A stretch of DNA of 64,000 nt from Epiperipatus broadwayi (GCA_028023455.1 JAQFVV010000228.1:1569591-1633590); one strand, 5' to 3'; positions 47,855-60,234 are shown, numbered from the stretch's first letter. Translations and numbers: made by a program. The notes: generated by a model from the sequence alone, not told the origin.

Positions 47855-49955
47855 CTAGTTAAAGTAAAATGTTATTTTAAAAGGTATGTATGATTATAAA
47901 AATACATAAACACAATATCTGCATATATATATACATTTCTCTAAATATATATATATATATGTACATAATAATAGATATACACATATATAAATGAGATTTT
48001 ATATATGTATGAATATTAATGTATGTCAATTTATCTTGAAAATATTTTTTCCAAAAAACTATAAATGACTATTTTTAAAACCTAATTGATTTATTTGCAT
48101 TATATAAAATAAAAGCATTAAATTTTGATCAAAAATATTTTCCATGAAGCCCAGTCATTATTTGAATTTAGTCATTACTCCACTATCAGTCATTATTTGA
48201 ATTATATTTGTCAAACAGAAAAAAATTGCATAATTTTTCCACATACTGATGATGAAAAATGTGAATGTTTAAGCATCAGGTTTCTGCTAGAGATGATAGC
48301 TGCTGAAACACCTTATGACTCATCTTCCATCAGACATTAATTTCTGTTTGTTCAAGCCAGAATTATTTTATATAACACCTGAATACAAGAAATATTAAAT
48401 ATAGATAGTTTTACAGCACATGACTATTTTATATGTGAGATTGTATATATATAATATTTTATTTTTTTATATAATTATATGCATTTATATGTGCATAGTG
48501 ATGATAATCAGGGAATTAATAACAGTAATATGCAAATTTCTAGCATGCATAATTATAAGAATTTTCATACAGATTAATAGCACAGTATATGCAGAATTAA
48601 GGACTATTGTAAAAAAATTATATTTCTATATTTAAAAATACCTTAAATTTAATAATCAATAATAAAAAATAATAGATTAACACATTCTTATGTAAATCTT
48701 AAGTAAATAACCGGTGTACATTTAATAAAGTGATTTTATTTAGATTTAATTTATCATAATATTATTAACATAACTGATGCAAATAGAATTAAATTTTGAT
48801 TCTTGTCAAAATAGGCAATGCTGATCTTAATATATCATAATAAATTCAGTATATTAAATAATACAATCTAAACTTCACTTTTATTTACTAAATGAGATAA
48901 ATCAGACATTTTTTAAATTTAAATTACTTATTCACTTTAAACTAACAAATATGATGAATTTATATTTTTTTTATTATGAATATTTTTTTAAATGATTTTA
49001 GACAAACAGGCTCACACACACACACACACATTGTACTCATTAGCCGCATATTTATTTCTTTTTCTGAACCATTTTTCACTTTTTAACATTTTTAAGTCTA
49101 TTCTAACTTACATCAGAATATACTTAGTTTCTCTAACTTTTTCATTGTATTTTCTTTAAAAGATATTCTCAGTATTCTTTATTAATTTAAAGTAAAAAGA
49201 AAAGAAATGTGTTATATTTTTAAAATGATCTCTACAGCTTTTTTTTTTTTTTTTTTGGCCATTAGTTCAGTGGGAAATAACATATGGAATCTCAGTTCTA
49301 CTGATGCAAAGGTCCAGTTAAATTGTAGGTACAATTGGATTAATAAAATTTTAATGACAAAAGTTTGCTCATGTGATATGATCAGGTTCAAAACACATAT
49401 TCTAAAAAGTTGGCTATACTTTAACAATTGCTGAAAAAGAAACACATTGCTTTTATAAAGCATGACTAAATCCTGGGCTTTACAATTACTTATTTATATT
49501 TTAATGCAGTGTATGAAATAATTTATGAATAAATTTTGACAAGTATAGTAGTTTAAATGCTACAGGAAGATTTTAAACACAAATGTTTCAAAGATTAATA
49601 AATGAGACTAGAATGACTTACATTTTAAATATGTGTGTGTAACCATTACCAAAACTTATTAACATAACATATGTGTCTATATAAATTTATGTAGAAAATA
49701 AGATTTATTGATTGGTAAAGGACACCAAGAAAAACAAAAACAATTAAAAAAAAAAAGTTAATAATAATGTCAGTACTTCCACAGCTAGTTTTTTTCAATT
49801 GATATGTTTATTATAATTTCTTATATCTAATGAAGATTGCCTTTTTATATTTAAAAAATGCATTTCTTTATAACAGCATACTAAGAAGAGAAAAATCTTG
49901 TATTTAAAATAATAATCGAAATCATATGCCAAAAAAAAAAAAAAGAAAGAAATAC
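47855..49955. other. AT-rich DNA with microsatellites
   Basis: No gene recognised. TA runs lie near 47921-47960, a CA run at about 49012-49030 and T/A homopolymers at about 49240-49256 and 49931-49944. The frames at 48125-48340, 48420-48635 and 49207-49463 show no family signature. Confidence 0.45.
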
Positions 49956-49968
49956 TATATGATTATCA

Positions 49969-50142
49969 ATCAAAAAATATATAAAATGCGCTAACACGCG
50001 CAAGCACACAAAGCTAAAAACAAATAAAGCAAATATATATTATTTTAATATCTATTCATTAAATGGCTAAGCGCTTTCAAGGTTCAAGCCCTCATAATCA
50101 TAGCCGTATTACAAAATATAATAAATTGACTTGGAGTGATGC
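49969..50142 (+). repeat. PLE left inverted pseudo-LTR
   Basis: Reverse complement of 51765-51938. Contains ggctaagcgctttcaaggtt and ttgacttggagtgatgc. The coding frame starts inside its inner end, so the first codons of the gene are contributed by this inverted repeat. Confidence 0.92.
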
Positions 50143-51743
50143 TTATGAAAACACAGGACTACACATCTAAACTGGATCAGCAAATTAATAAACTACAATT
50201 TCAAAGGCTTCCCGATTTCAATAACAAATTAAATAAGGATAAGTTTATTTCTTCCATTCTCAGACCACACTGTAATAAAGCTTTCTCTAAGGCAGAATAT
50301 TATAGGCTTTACCCGTCTGCATCCATTCCTCCAAGGATGTTTGCCAATGCCAAAATACACAAGGCTGATATTCCATTGCGACTTATTTTAGATTTTGGAG
50401 GAGTACACTATTCCAATATGGCGAAATGGGTTAACAGACAGCTCATTCAAGCTTTAGGATTCGGTTCATATACTATAAATTCGTCATTTCAATTTGTTGC
50501 AAAAATAAAAGACCTAGTTTTGAACCCTGATACTTCATTAGCTACTATTGATGTTTCGGAATTATACGGCTCCATTTGTAGGGCTAAATCTATTCAGATT
50601 GTAAGAGAAGAGCTTATAAACCACAATTTAGCTCAGCCACTAATTGACTTTATTATAGACTTTTTATCTTGGCTTGATAAAAATATTATGGCATTCTTTC
50701 ACAACCAGTGGTTTCATATGAAAGACGGTTGGCCAATGGGACTCCCTATGAGTGGCATCATCTCAAATGTAGTTTTAAATTATTTTGAAAAGCAAATAAT
50801 TCCAAGATGCCAAGAATCTAACTTGCTATCCATATACACTAGATATGTTGATGATATCTTCATAGCCGCTCCCTCTCCGATTATTCTACAAATAAAAAAT
50901 GAACTGCACAACACTACAGGGCTTATGTTTAACTTGGAGAATGAAAATGCCCATAAACAAGTTAAATACCTGGACCTACATATGCAGCAAGAACACACAC
51001 ATATTAATTATAAAATGCTAATCAAACCCCTTGATGTTAGAGGACACTCCCACCCTCTTTCCAATTCACCAACTAACCACAAACTCTCTGGCTTAACCTC
51101 GTTTTTGTTTAGAAATATGCACCTATGTAAGTTTGAGGCTGATAAAAAAGCTAACCTCACATCATATAGGGACGACCTAATAAAAGTTGTTTTTGATGTG
51201 AATGTAATTGACAGGAGGATAAAACAGTTTTTTGCTAAAATAAATGATAAAGTCCCTAACATTGACAAGCAAAGACTCCTACTCCCTTACCTGCCTAGTA
51301 TGCATAAATGTTTTTATAATATTTTCAATAATAAATACCAGTTATGTTTTCACACACCTCCTAACTCTAACAAATTAATTAATAATACCAAAGACTGCCT
51401 CCCACCCTCGCTGACACCTCAAGTGGTCTATAATATTGCCTGCCCTGAAAAATTTTGTAGATCATCATATTATGGTGAGACTAGGGCCTCTCTCTCCACT
51501 AGGCTATCGCAACACACTTATTCTTATAATAAAGCGTTGTTGGACACTGCTCATAGTTCAGTTTTTGCGCAGCACCGTGCTTCAGCTGGGCATGATTGTC
51601 AACCGGGAAATCCAGTGGTGGTATGCAGAGAGCGGCATGATCTAAAAAGAAAGATAAAAGAAGCTTTCTTTATATCTAGAGATGGCAATGCCATCAATAG
51701 AAAAGACTCTTGCTACAAAATATCCAAGAAATGGAATGCATAA
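50139..51743 (+). CDS. Penelope-like reverse transcriptase / GIY-YIG endonuclease
   Basis: The frame is open from 50136, but that codon is GTG. The first ATG is 50139 and the next 50145, so 50139 is taken as start (534 aa; positions below count from 50136). The RT fingers region is at 65-100 (PPRMFANAKIHKADIPLR). Motif A is TIDVSELYGSI (D139), motif B GLPMSGIISN (202-211), motif C RYVDD (236-240) with both aspartates, and then KYLDL (277-281). The GIY-YIG domain is at about 430-515: VYNIACPEKF, SSYYGETRASLSTRLSQH, AQHRASAGH and RKIKEAFFI with its Glu. Known PLE proteins use the nuclease to nick the target and the RT to copy from it. At 534 aa it is shorter than most PLE ORFs, which carry a longer N-terminal region. 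That part is missing here, so this copy may be inactive despite the open frame. Confidence 0.93.
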   Translation: MLMKTQDYTSKLDQQINKLQFQRLPDFNNKLNKDKFISSILRPHCNKAFSKAEYYRLYPSASIPPRMFANAKIHKADIPLRLILDFGGVHYSNMAKWVNRQLIQALGFGSYTINSSFQFVAKIKDLVLNPDTSLATIDVSELYGSICRAKSIQIVREELINHNLAQPLIDFIIDFLSWLDKNIMAFFHNQWFHMKDGWPMGLPMSGIISNVVLNYFEKQIIPRCQESNLLSIYTRYVDDIFIAAPSPIILQIKNELHNTTGLMFNLENENAHKQVKYLDLHMQQEHTHINYKMLIKPLDVRGHSHPLSNSPTNHKLSGLTSFLFRNMHLCKFEADKKANLTSYRDDLIKVVFDVNVIDRRIKQFFAKINDKVPNIDKQRLLLPYLPSMHKCFYNIFNNKYQLCFHTPPNSNKLINNTKDCLPPSLTPQVVYNIACPEKFCRSSYYGETRASLSTRLSQHTYSYNKALLDTAHSSVFAQHRASAGHDCQPGNPVVVCRERHDLKRKIKEAFFISRDGNAINRKDSCYKISKKWNA

Positions 51744-51764
51744 TTATTTCATTTGCATAAATTT

Positions 51765-51938
51765 GCATCACTCCAAGTCAATTTATTATATTTTGTAATA
51801 CGGCTATGATTATGAGGGCTTGAACCTTGAAAGCGCTTAGCCATTTAATGAATAGATATTAAAATAATATATATTTGCTTTATTTGTTTTTAGCTTTGTG
51901 TGCTTGTGCGTATTAGCGCATTTTATATATTTTTTGAT
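51765..51938 (+). repeat. PLE right inverted pseudo-LTR
   Basis: Starts 21 bp after the stop codon with gcatcactccaagtca and ends tatattttttgat. The block gctatgattatgag followed by gaaagcgcttagcc has a diverged counterpart downstream of the PLE fragment at 62270 (gctatgagtatgag, then aaagtgctaag), showing both belong to one PLE family. No hammerhead core is visible in it. Confidence 0.9.
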
Positions 51939-51984
51939 TCATAATTAGCCACAAAGTATAAACTATTTGCTTATATGATTATCA

Positions 51985-52887
51985 GATAACTAGATAGCAG
52001 AGCAGCCAATTAGATTGAAATCAAAACTTTAAGGTGGTAAAAATTTCAAATCATTAGCTTGAATAATATAAAAGCAATTCTTGGCAGATATATACAAACT
52101 AATATTTTTTAATAAGAAAAGCAAATAGTCAAAAACTAGTCTAGAGATCTGCATGCCATTGATCACTCTTACTTACATAGATGGCTCTGATGTTCATAGA
52201 GTGGGTTTAGTAATCATCACATTAGTCATTGAAACAAAAAAACATTAATAAATCATTTCAAATTTTATGACAATTTTAACATTATTTGGGCATATTAGAT
52301 TATATATCTATTGTGATGTAGTTCAATAAAAAAATAGTTTTAAAATAAAATAAATTTCTAATAATTAGCATTAATATGAAAATGAGTATAATTTCATTAA
52401 GAAAATGCTTGCCAATGCATCATAATAAAATAAATTAAAAAAGATAAATAGTATTAAAAGTAGAATAGTTATATTAAATGAAACTACAATGATGTCTGCC
52501 ATAACTATTTTTATTAATCCTGTTCATTGATATAGGGAACTTAAACTCTATTTGCTCCCCTGATATGTTTTTTGAATTTTTTAGCTTTGGCCTCTTTAAT
52601 CCACATTAATTTGCATATATTTGCATATTGCATTTGTATAGTTCTCTATATTTTAGTAACTATGATTATGGGGGGGGGGGGCCTCCCAAAAGTGGTCAAC
52701 TTATTAAATTGCAGAGTATTATTTGTTTTTACTAACTTCATTATCTGTGCACCAAGCACATATATATTTTATAGAATACATGCTAATGAAGTAAATATGT
52801 AATTATTTAAAAAAAAAAAAGAAAGAAATGTTAATAGTTAATTTAATATCACCTAAATCATGATGTTCACCATATAAAAATTGTAAG
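51985..52887. other. Mostly AT-rich DNA with a possible hammerhead-repeat scrap
   Basis: No gene seen. Around 52130-52170 the text gtcaaaaactagtctagaga resembles the region around the ribozyme cleavage site but is too short to assign firmly. A run of ten or more G lies near 52672-52681. Confidence 0.4.
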
Positions 52888-53006
52888 ATCTTCCTTTATT
52901 TTCACAGAGGCAAACCTCTCCATACAGTAGCACCACTCAGAGTAAGTCAGAGTAATCAATGGATGCAGGAAGTTTTGTGCATAAAATCCTTATCTAGTGC
53001 CTATTC

Positions 53007-53066
53007 ATCCAATATCCCCAGACTAGTTTCTAGCTTGTGGCTTTCATCAGTGAGGAGCCTTAAATC
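53007..53066 (-). ncRNA. Hammerhead ribozyme with AGC/GCT stem II
   Basis: Minus strand: CTGATGA (53044-53050), A-AGC-CACAA-GCT-A, GAAAC, TA, GTC. Relative to the GGC/GCC copies, both sides of one stem II pair have changed together. The inner stem I TCCTCA/TGGGGA is kept, but the outer ATCC partner is replaced by ATTT, so the outer helix is lost. Confidence 0.7.
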
Positions 53067-53547
53067 TGAGAGCACTGCACCTAGATCTTAGGATCAAATT
53101 CAACCTTCCACTAACAAAAGTCACAAGCTAGAAACTAGTCTGGGATATTGGATGAATAAATACTAGATAGGAATTTTATGCACAAATCTTGCTGCATCCA
53201 TTGATTATTCTGGCTTGCATTGAATGGCACTATTGCATGGAGAGTTTTGCTTCTGTGAAAAACAGCTTGTGTAAGCATAAAGAATGGTCATCATGTGATG
53301 TTGGTAATTTAATACCAATCCTGCTCATAGAATTATGATGACTATGGTTATTAAAGAACCAAAGACACCAAAAAGTATGGATACTGAAATAAGTTCAGAT
53401 CTGTACAACTATACAAGTTAATGAACTTAGCTTGAAAATACTATTGTGTTTTCATTTTGGATTCAAAGCTTTATAGTTAGCTAAAAAAGCAAAAGGTAAC
53501 TTTGAGGGTTGCATTAGATCCTAAAATCTAGGTGCAGTGCTCTCAGA

Positions 53548-53604
53548 ATCAAGGTTTCTCAGTGATGAAAGCCACATGCTAGAAACTAGTCTGGGATACT
53601 GGAT
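53548..53604 (+). ncRNA. Hammerhead ribozyme relic
   Basis: GTGATGA at 53562-53568 replaces CTGATGA, losing the invariant C3. Stem II AGC-CACAT-GCT is kept, GAAA is at 53582-53585 and GTC at 53589-53591. Probably inactive. Confidence 0.6.
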
Positions 53605-53782
53605 GACTATGCACTAGATAGGGATTTTATGCATAAACCTTCCTGCATCCATTGGTTGCTCTGGCTTGCACTGAGTGGCACTACTGTATGGAGAGTTTTG
53701 CCTTTGTGAAAAACAGTTTGTGTAAGCATGAAAAATGATGATCATGTGATGTTTGATGATTTAATACCAATCTTCCTTTATT

Positions 53783-55600
53783 ATTGTATCAATGTATGTT
53801 GACTGCTCTAAAATAAAATTCTCACCAAACCATGAATGATGGGTCTTTTTTTTGTCCTAATGCTATTTATACTTGTTTTGTAAACAAATTATCTATATAA
53901 CAATTTTATATCTAAAATCTCTAGAAAGAAAATCTCTATGAAAAATCGTAAAAAAAATATATGACTTGAGATAATAAAATCTCTCTACAATTCCAAATAA
54001 TTATGACATGGAAAGAAAGTTGCAAATCCAATGCTCTGCAATTAATCCAAGTGTTCAAGATTATCCTAAAGGAAGCTGCTTATCCATTACTTGTCATTTA
54101 GATGATTCTTCACACAATGGAATCTCCCTAATTTATTTTTTAATAATCAAAGTTGGTGGATGTGATTTTTCTTTTTTTTGAATCCCAACACTACTGAAGA
54201 CTTGTTTTATAAAAATAATATATGTAAAACATCTTATATTTCAAAATCTAAATCTAAAGAAAGATAATCTCTGTCCAATCATTTATCAAACATGATTCAT
54301 AAAAAAAATTAAAAAGTAAATCCAGTGTTACAATAAAATATTAATTAGATATAATCCATGTTAGCCTAAATATTGTGTGGCCACGATATATGTTAGTGAA
54401 TCTCCTATAGAGACCCAGTTAATCTAATTCATAATATTTAATCATCTACTAATTTTAATTTGAAAAAAAAACTTGATTACATTGTAATTGGGACCAAAAA
54501 AAAATGTCTGCACAAGTTCACTAAAATATTTTGTGCAAATACCCTATAAAATATCATTTAACTTGCATAATTTATTATAAATAACTTCATTCAGTATAAC
54601 ATGTATGGGGAGGGAAGAGGAAGAGTAATCATTTCATCAAAAGATTTATTATTTCATTTAATGCTGTCTTATTTCAGAAAACAAATTATTATTTGAAAAT
54701 CAAGTATTTAATTAAAAAAAAAAGTTAATCTAAAAAACAAAATCCAGGTATATGTCTTAGAACATTTTTTTTTTATAGATTTTTTAACTTTGATAAAAAA
54801 AACTTCCCCCAATTCGAATTAGAATTCAAGTGTTGATCGAGTTCAAACTTAGTTTTAAAATAATCTGAATCCCATAAGACAAGATTCTTTGGATTTTTTT
54901 TTTAAATTGTTTTGAAGAGTAATTCATAATTGAAAAATTTGTTGATTCTTTTTTTTTTCTATTTACATTATTAATAAACAGACTAATTTATATGGCTTGC
55001 AAAAAAGTGAAATAATTGGATCAACATAAGAGCTTTTAGACGCAAAATGGAAAAAACCTTAACAAACATGACAGTTATGAGATTGTAAGTATAACTATTT
55101 TTTTAAATAAAACCAGTAATATATTTTATTATATTGAGCATATATATTAAAAGGCTGCAGAAAATTTTGTTAATGGAAAAAAAAACCCTTTGATTCATCT
55201 TGGAGGCCTTAAACGAACTGAGCAGGGAAATTTCCTAATGTCTATTCCAAATGTTCTTGTCATTGCAGCAATTATTGGATGATTTGCTCACCAACATGCA
55301 TTAGTTACTGTGGTGAGTTTATTGGCTTCTTACTTCTGAATTCAAAATCAAAAAACACCATGGCCTTTCTTCTCAGTTGTCTGAAAGCCTTAACAGAAAT
55401 ATCAGTTGGGTTTCTTGAATTCAGAATGAATGTCTGTGTGAATGGAATTTTATCTAATTTACAATCAAAATGGATAAAAATAAATCATGGCCCTTATTCG
55501 CAGAAGCTGTAAAGTTATCAGTGAAAATAGTGGTTGGTGGCAAAGGTAGAGGATGCTAAGAATCTCCCAATTACAGACTCAGGTTATCATTTGATGATGA
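53783..55600. other. Non-coding DNA; GC-richer block at 55190-55600
   Basis: No gene is recognised. The block at 55190-55600 abuts the RTE endonuclease and includes the frame at 55279-55512. It may be the 5' untranslated part of that RTE element, but no match supports this. Confidence 0.35.
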
Positions 55601-55619
55601 TCTTTTATTTAGGAATTTA

Positions 55620-58412
55620 TATCTGCATATCACTTTAAAGTGAAGAAAGAATGTAAGAATTGGAAAAAGAACTATCTAATATTAAATGGGACATTATTGA
55701 ACTTTGCAAAGTTAGAAGAAAAGTTGAAGAGACAATTGATTTAGAAAGTGGAAATATACTATACTACAAAAGCACAAACATTAGAAGTACAAGGGGAGTA
55801 GGATTCATTGTAAATAAAAAGTAGAAAAACAACATTATGGAGATTGGTGGTACATCAGACAGAGTGGCAAGATTAGTTTTTCAACTTAATAGCAAATATC
55901 AAATGCAGATAATTCAGGTTTATGCCCCAATAAGTTCTCATTATTTATGAAGTAGATGAATTTTATATGGGTGTACAGAAGAGTTTTAATCAGAACAAAC
56001 ATTTTAAAATTGTCATGGAATACTTTAATGCTAGAATTGATAAATAATTAAAAAATAAAAATGTTGTAGGTAAATTTGGTTATGGTAATAGAAATGAGAG
56101 AGGACATAGACTTGTGGAGTTTGCAGAAAAAGAAAAACTTTATATTATGAATTAGTTTTTTGAGAAAAATGTTAAACAGAAATGGACATGGAAACATCTA
56201 AATGAAAGGATAGTAGAATTGTATTACATTTTGACTAATAGAAAATATATATTGCAAGATTGCAAAGTTCTTAATAAATTCAAGATAGGAAGTGATCATC
56301 AATTAATGAGATGTAAGATATATCATAATGCAAACTAGAAAGGCAAAATTATTAATAAAAACACTATTCACAGTTGATATTCCTAATCTTCAGAAATATT
56401 CCAATGAATTGAAATTAGAACTTGCAAATCGTTTTTAAATATTAACAGATTTTGAACATGATTAGATTTGAACAAAATCACTAGAAAGATAACTGATACA
56501 CTTTTAAAAGCTGCAACAAAGATATCTGGTACAGAAAAAAAACAATAATTGACCAGTAAAATTTCTACTGAGACAAGACAATTTATGAAGAAAAGAAGGA
56601 ATATGAAAACATATAAAATGATGCATTAAGATTCATATTAAAAATGATGCATTAAAAAGAATTGAAAATCTCAAATTTTGTAAAATGGTATAAAAAAGAA
56701 TTGATAATGATATAAAAAAGTATACTTGTGAAGTAGTAAGGAAAGTTATAGAAGAGAATAAAAGTATCAAGAGTGTAAAACAACATTTTAGTATTGATAG
56801 GAAACTTATTTCTATAATAAGAAAAAAAGATGGAACTATTACTAAAAAGAGAGATGATATCATGAAAAGTTTAGAAGAGTTCTATCAAGACTTATATAGC
56901 AACACAGAACAAAGAAAAGTACCTTCTGCAACTACTATATCTTCTGAATTACCCAGGATTTTAAATGAATAGGTGAAATATATAATTAAATTTATGAAGA
57001 CAGGAAAAGTGCCAAGTAATGATGGAATCCTAATCAATATCTTAAAAGAAGCAGGTCAAGAAATAGAATTTTTTTTGGCAAAGTTATATACCAAATGTCT
57101 AAATGATAAAGATGTAGCAGATGATTAGAAAAATGTATTAATAATAATATTTTTAAAGGTGATAAAGAAGATATCAAAAATTACAGACCTATAAGTCTTT
57201 TATCACTTCTATACAAAATTTTTATCAAAATAATAACTCGTTTATAATGATCTTTGGATTTTAACCAATCAAAAAAAAAAAAACAAGCTGAATTTAAAAG
57301 TGGTTTGAGTGTAGTGAATAATATCCAAGTATTGAGAGAAGTTATAGAAAGGAACAATAAATATGAATTAACATTCTGCTTTGGATTTGTAGATTATGAA
57401 AAGGTATTTGATTCAATAAGCATTTCTTTGGTGATTAAAGCATTGGATCATCAAGATGTAGACTCAGAATATTCTCATATTCTGAAGAATGTTTATAAAA
57501 ATATAATAACAACAATTAGAATGCATAATGATACTAAAAAAATTAACATTGAGAAGATTGTGTAACAAGATGATCCCAATCTCCAAAACTTTATGCAGCA
57601 GTTTTTCAAGAAATATTTTGTGGATTAAAATGGGAAGCTAAGGAAATAAATGTAAATGAAAATTATATGTCATCTGAATTTTGCAGATGATGTAATTGTT
57701 TTTGCAAATAATCCTTCAAAGCTTTAGGAAATGTTGCAAGAGTTATCAGATAAAAAAAAAAAGGATTAAAATTAAATGTTAAAAAGACTAAAGTAACGTT
57801 AAATGGATTTTCTCAAAAATGAAATAAAATTAAGATTGGTAAATGATGAGTTAGAAGAATTCAACAACTATAAATACCTGTCAGATTATTATCATAGATA
57901 AAAATGTAATGGATGAAATTAATCATAGAATTAAACTTGGAATGTTTATGGTAGAAATAACTATTAAAAGAAAATATGCCTATGTGTTTGAAAAGGAAAA
58001 TTTTAACAAATGTGTTACCAGTTCTTATATACAGATCTGAGACTTGACTTACAAAAAAGCAATACAGACTTCAGACCACTCAAAGAGTGAAGAAATGCAT
58101 GTTAGGAGTAACAAAAAAAAATCAAAAATTAAATACATGAGAGAACAAACAGCTGTTAGTAATATCATTGACAGAATTAAGAAACTGAAATGGAGTTGGG
58201 CTGGATATATTGCTAGAAGAGATGATGATAGATGGACAGTTAAAATCTTAAAGTAAATTCCAAAAGATTATAAAAAAGAGACCACATGTGAGATGGATGG
58301 ATGAAATAAATAAGTATGCTGATATGATGTGGAAAAGAGAAGCTAGAGATCAGCAAAGGTGGAATGAACTTGGAGAGACCATCTTGTAAATGAATCGATA
58401 ATGCTTGAAAAT
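55620..58412 (+). pseudogene. RTE-type LINE with endonuclease and reverse transcriptase, inactivated
   Basis: The longest RTE copy here. The endonuclease is at about 55655-56340, with ELSNIKWDIIELCKVRRK, RGVGFIVNKK, then LVFQLNSKYQMQIIQVYAP, KFGYGNRNERG, LVEFAEKEKLYIM, KQKWTWKHLNE and KFKIGSDHQLMR. These match the endonuclease often annotated as craniofacial development protein 2-like. The RT follows: KTGKVPSNDGI (about 57000), the frame 57254-57565 with LREVIERNNKYELTFCF and FVDYEKVFDSI (motif A), TIRMHNDTKKINIEK, and FADDVIVFANN (motif C, about 57680-57711). The C-terminal frame 58044-58256 holds KKLKWSWAGYIARRDDD. Stops and small indels interrupt every domain. Confidence 0.88.
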
Positions 58413-58429
58413 GATAACATATAAAAGGT

Positions 58430-60225
58430 CCTATTTTTTTATATTTAAGAAGCACTAAAATAAGTTTCTTGCCTTACATATCAATACACCCTTCATCATT
58501 CCTAAATAGTTACTTAATAAACTTCAAAAAATAAAAGCCTATTCTTTTTTTAATTAGAAAAGACTGTAGAAATGACATCTCTAAATTGCTAATGTCCATA
58601 ATTTATATGCTTGTGTTATCTATGAAATTTATCAAATAAAATAGAAACAATTATCCATCATGTCCATGCCCTGGGTTTGCTGAATAAATTTAGAAAAAAA
58701 TTTCAATAGACTTTAATTTTTCTTTCAGTTATAGATAAGTTAGTAACCATTCAATGTTGGTTGGTAAATTGGCATCTTGCTATTCTTAGATAAAGAATGA
58801 CCCGAAAATGGAAAGTTGCTTCAAGCCTGGTGAGTATTGCCTTCTCTGTCATTGCTCTCCTATAAGGACTGTATAGTGGATTTCATATCTCAAGAATAAC
58901 TTAAAGGCTTTTCACTGCTAAAAAATGTCAACTACTGTTTCAACAAACTCAATTCTGATGTTGACATTATCACTATAACAGTTGTGCTATTTTAACATTT
59001 TTTAAAAAAATAAATTCATATGAAACAAGATTAGAAAGTTACTGGTGTGCATACAATTTTTGTGATACTCCAGAAATCTGAAAAAAAATATTTCCATAAC
59101 AACAACAGCTGAATTTGAGGCAATCATTATCAAGACATGCTGCAAGTAACCCAAACTGAAATGGCATGAAATCAATGTTTTCAGACTTTTAATATAATTC
59201 TAACTAAATAAGATTCTATTTTGATATATGATCTACTAATGATATGAATAAACTTGATGATATAAACAAAAATTCCCAAAAGAATTGTTGTTTTTTTAAA
59301 ATCATATGTTATAGTTTGATGTTGTCTAACAATAAAATGACTTTAAAAGAGTATTTTCATTATATAAAGTTAAATAATCTAATAATATTATTTGCCATAT
59401 TTTAAATTCTGAAATTCAACTTTAGAAGTGTAATAATCTAAAACCCTAAAATAAAATAAAAAAATTCACATATATCATGAATAAACTAAACAAACTATTT
59501 TGGTATTTGCTTAAACAGTTTTTCACCCTCCTGAAACATACAGGACTTTACATCTCAAGACCTTGAAAAAAAAATTAATTATGGATGCAAAATATAATAT
59601 TTTACAATGAACTGCAATATCTGGCAACATTCAACCATTTTCTTAATGAATTAAAACTTGGCTCCATAAACTTTTATATATATTTTTTCAAAAAATAATT
59701 AGTTTTAGCTTTGTTTAAATTTTAAAATTCATCAGGCATCTAACAAAGGTGGGAAGAATCATGTTCAGCTCATTCCATTTTTACTTCATTTTTCTGACAA
59801 ATAAATGATTGTCATTTTCTTGAAAGTTTGTGATGATGGTGTTCTAGTTGTATTCCATCATATTAGATGACAGAAATAGTCCAATATAAAAATACAAATG
59901 ATTGTCATGTTTTTGAAAAAAATATATATATTTATGCCTTGTCTTAATAAAAGTTGAAAAGATAACTATCAAAATTGAAAAGATTCATATTCACCTTTTC
60001 ATATGCTCTTACAATTTTCCCCTTAATAAATCTTAATCATTTTATTACTGTATTAAAAATAACTACTTTTTTTTCTACAACTTGAAGATAATCAAAGTGA
60101 TTAAATACTAATAGATAAAAAAAAAAAAAAAAGAAGAAGATAAAGTCAGTACACAAAATGGCATAAACTGAAATCAAGAAAAATATTTTGCAAAAGCTTT
60201 AACTTAAAAATGGATGTGTACATCT
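58430..60225. other. AT-rich DNA with a partial MITE copy at 59845-59898
   Basis: No gene seen. ctagttgtat followed by atattagatgacagaaatag and tccaatataaaaatacaa is one end of the MITE at 26423-26659; its other end is missing or internally deleted. Confidence 0.5.
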
Positions 60226-60234
60226 AACAGTATA

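Larger units (their letters stand above)
49969..51971 (+). mobile_element. Young Penelope-like element with inverted 174-bp terminal repeats
   Basis: A 2,003-bp insertion flanked by the perfect 13-bp repeat tatatgattatca at 49956-49968 and 51972-51984. The arms at 49969-50142 and 51765-51938 are inverted copies with apparently only two differences, both C/T-type changes at the outer end. About 33 bp of sequence lies between the right arm and the target repeat, recalling the short terminal extension of Penelope pseudo-LTRs. An uninterrupted RT/GIY-YIG gene lies between the arms. Nearly identical arms, a perfect target repeat and an open gene indicate very recent insertion. The element is shorter than usual PLEs and is probably 5'-truncated at the left arm. 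Confidence 0.93.
52901..53769. mobile_element. Hammerhead-repeat element with head-to-tail ribozymes, 13-bp TSD
   Basis: An 869-bp insertion flanked by the perfect repeat atcttcctttatt at 52888-52900 and 53770-53782. The left part (52901 to about 53105) carries a ribozyme on the minus strand. The right part (about 53106-53769) carries two ribozyme regions on the plus strand, with their GAAAC boxes at 53131 and 53582. These enclose one unit of 451 bp. The head-to-tail pair enclosing a monomer is the retrozyme arrangement. It mirrors the 848-bp insertion at 10437 in overall design, yet differs in sequence by many substitutions, so the two are independent insertions from different source copies. 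Confidence 0.87.

Noticed and set aside
49012-49030. CA repeat as a regulatory element
   Set aside because: An ordinary dinucleotide microsatellite; nothing else near it supports regulation.
51765-51938. A hammerhead ribozyme inside the young PLE's terminal repeats
   Set aside because: No CTGANGA box paired with a GAAA box is present on either strand of the arms.
52130-52200. An eighth hammerhead-repeat copy
   Set aside because: Only about 20 bases resemble the cleavage-site region (gtcaaaaactagtctagag); stem II and the CTGATGA box are absent.
55279-55512. A small host protein or exon
   Set aside because: No family signature or splice context is evident, and it abuts the RTE element, of which it may be the 5' region.
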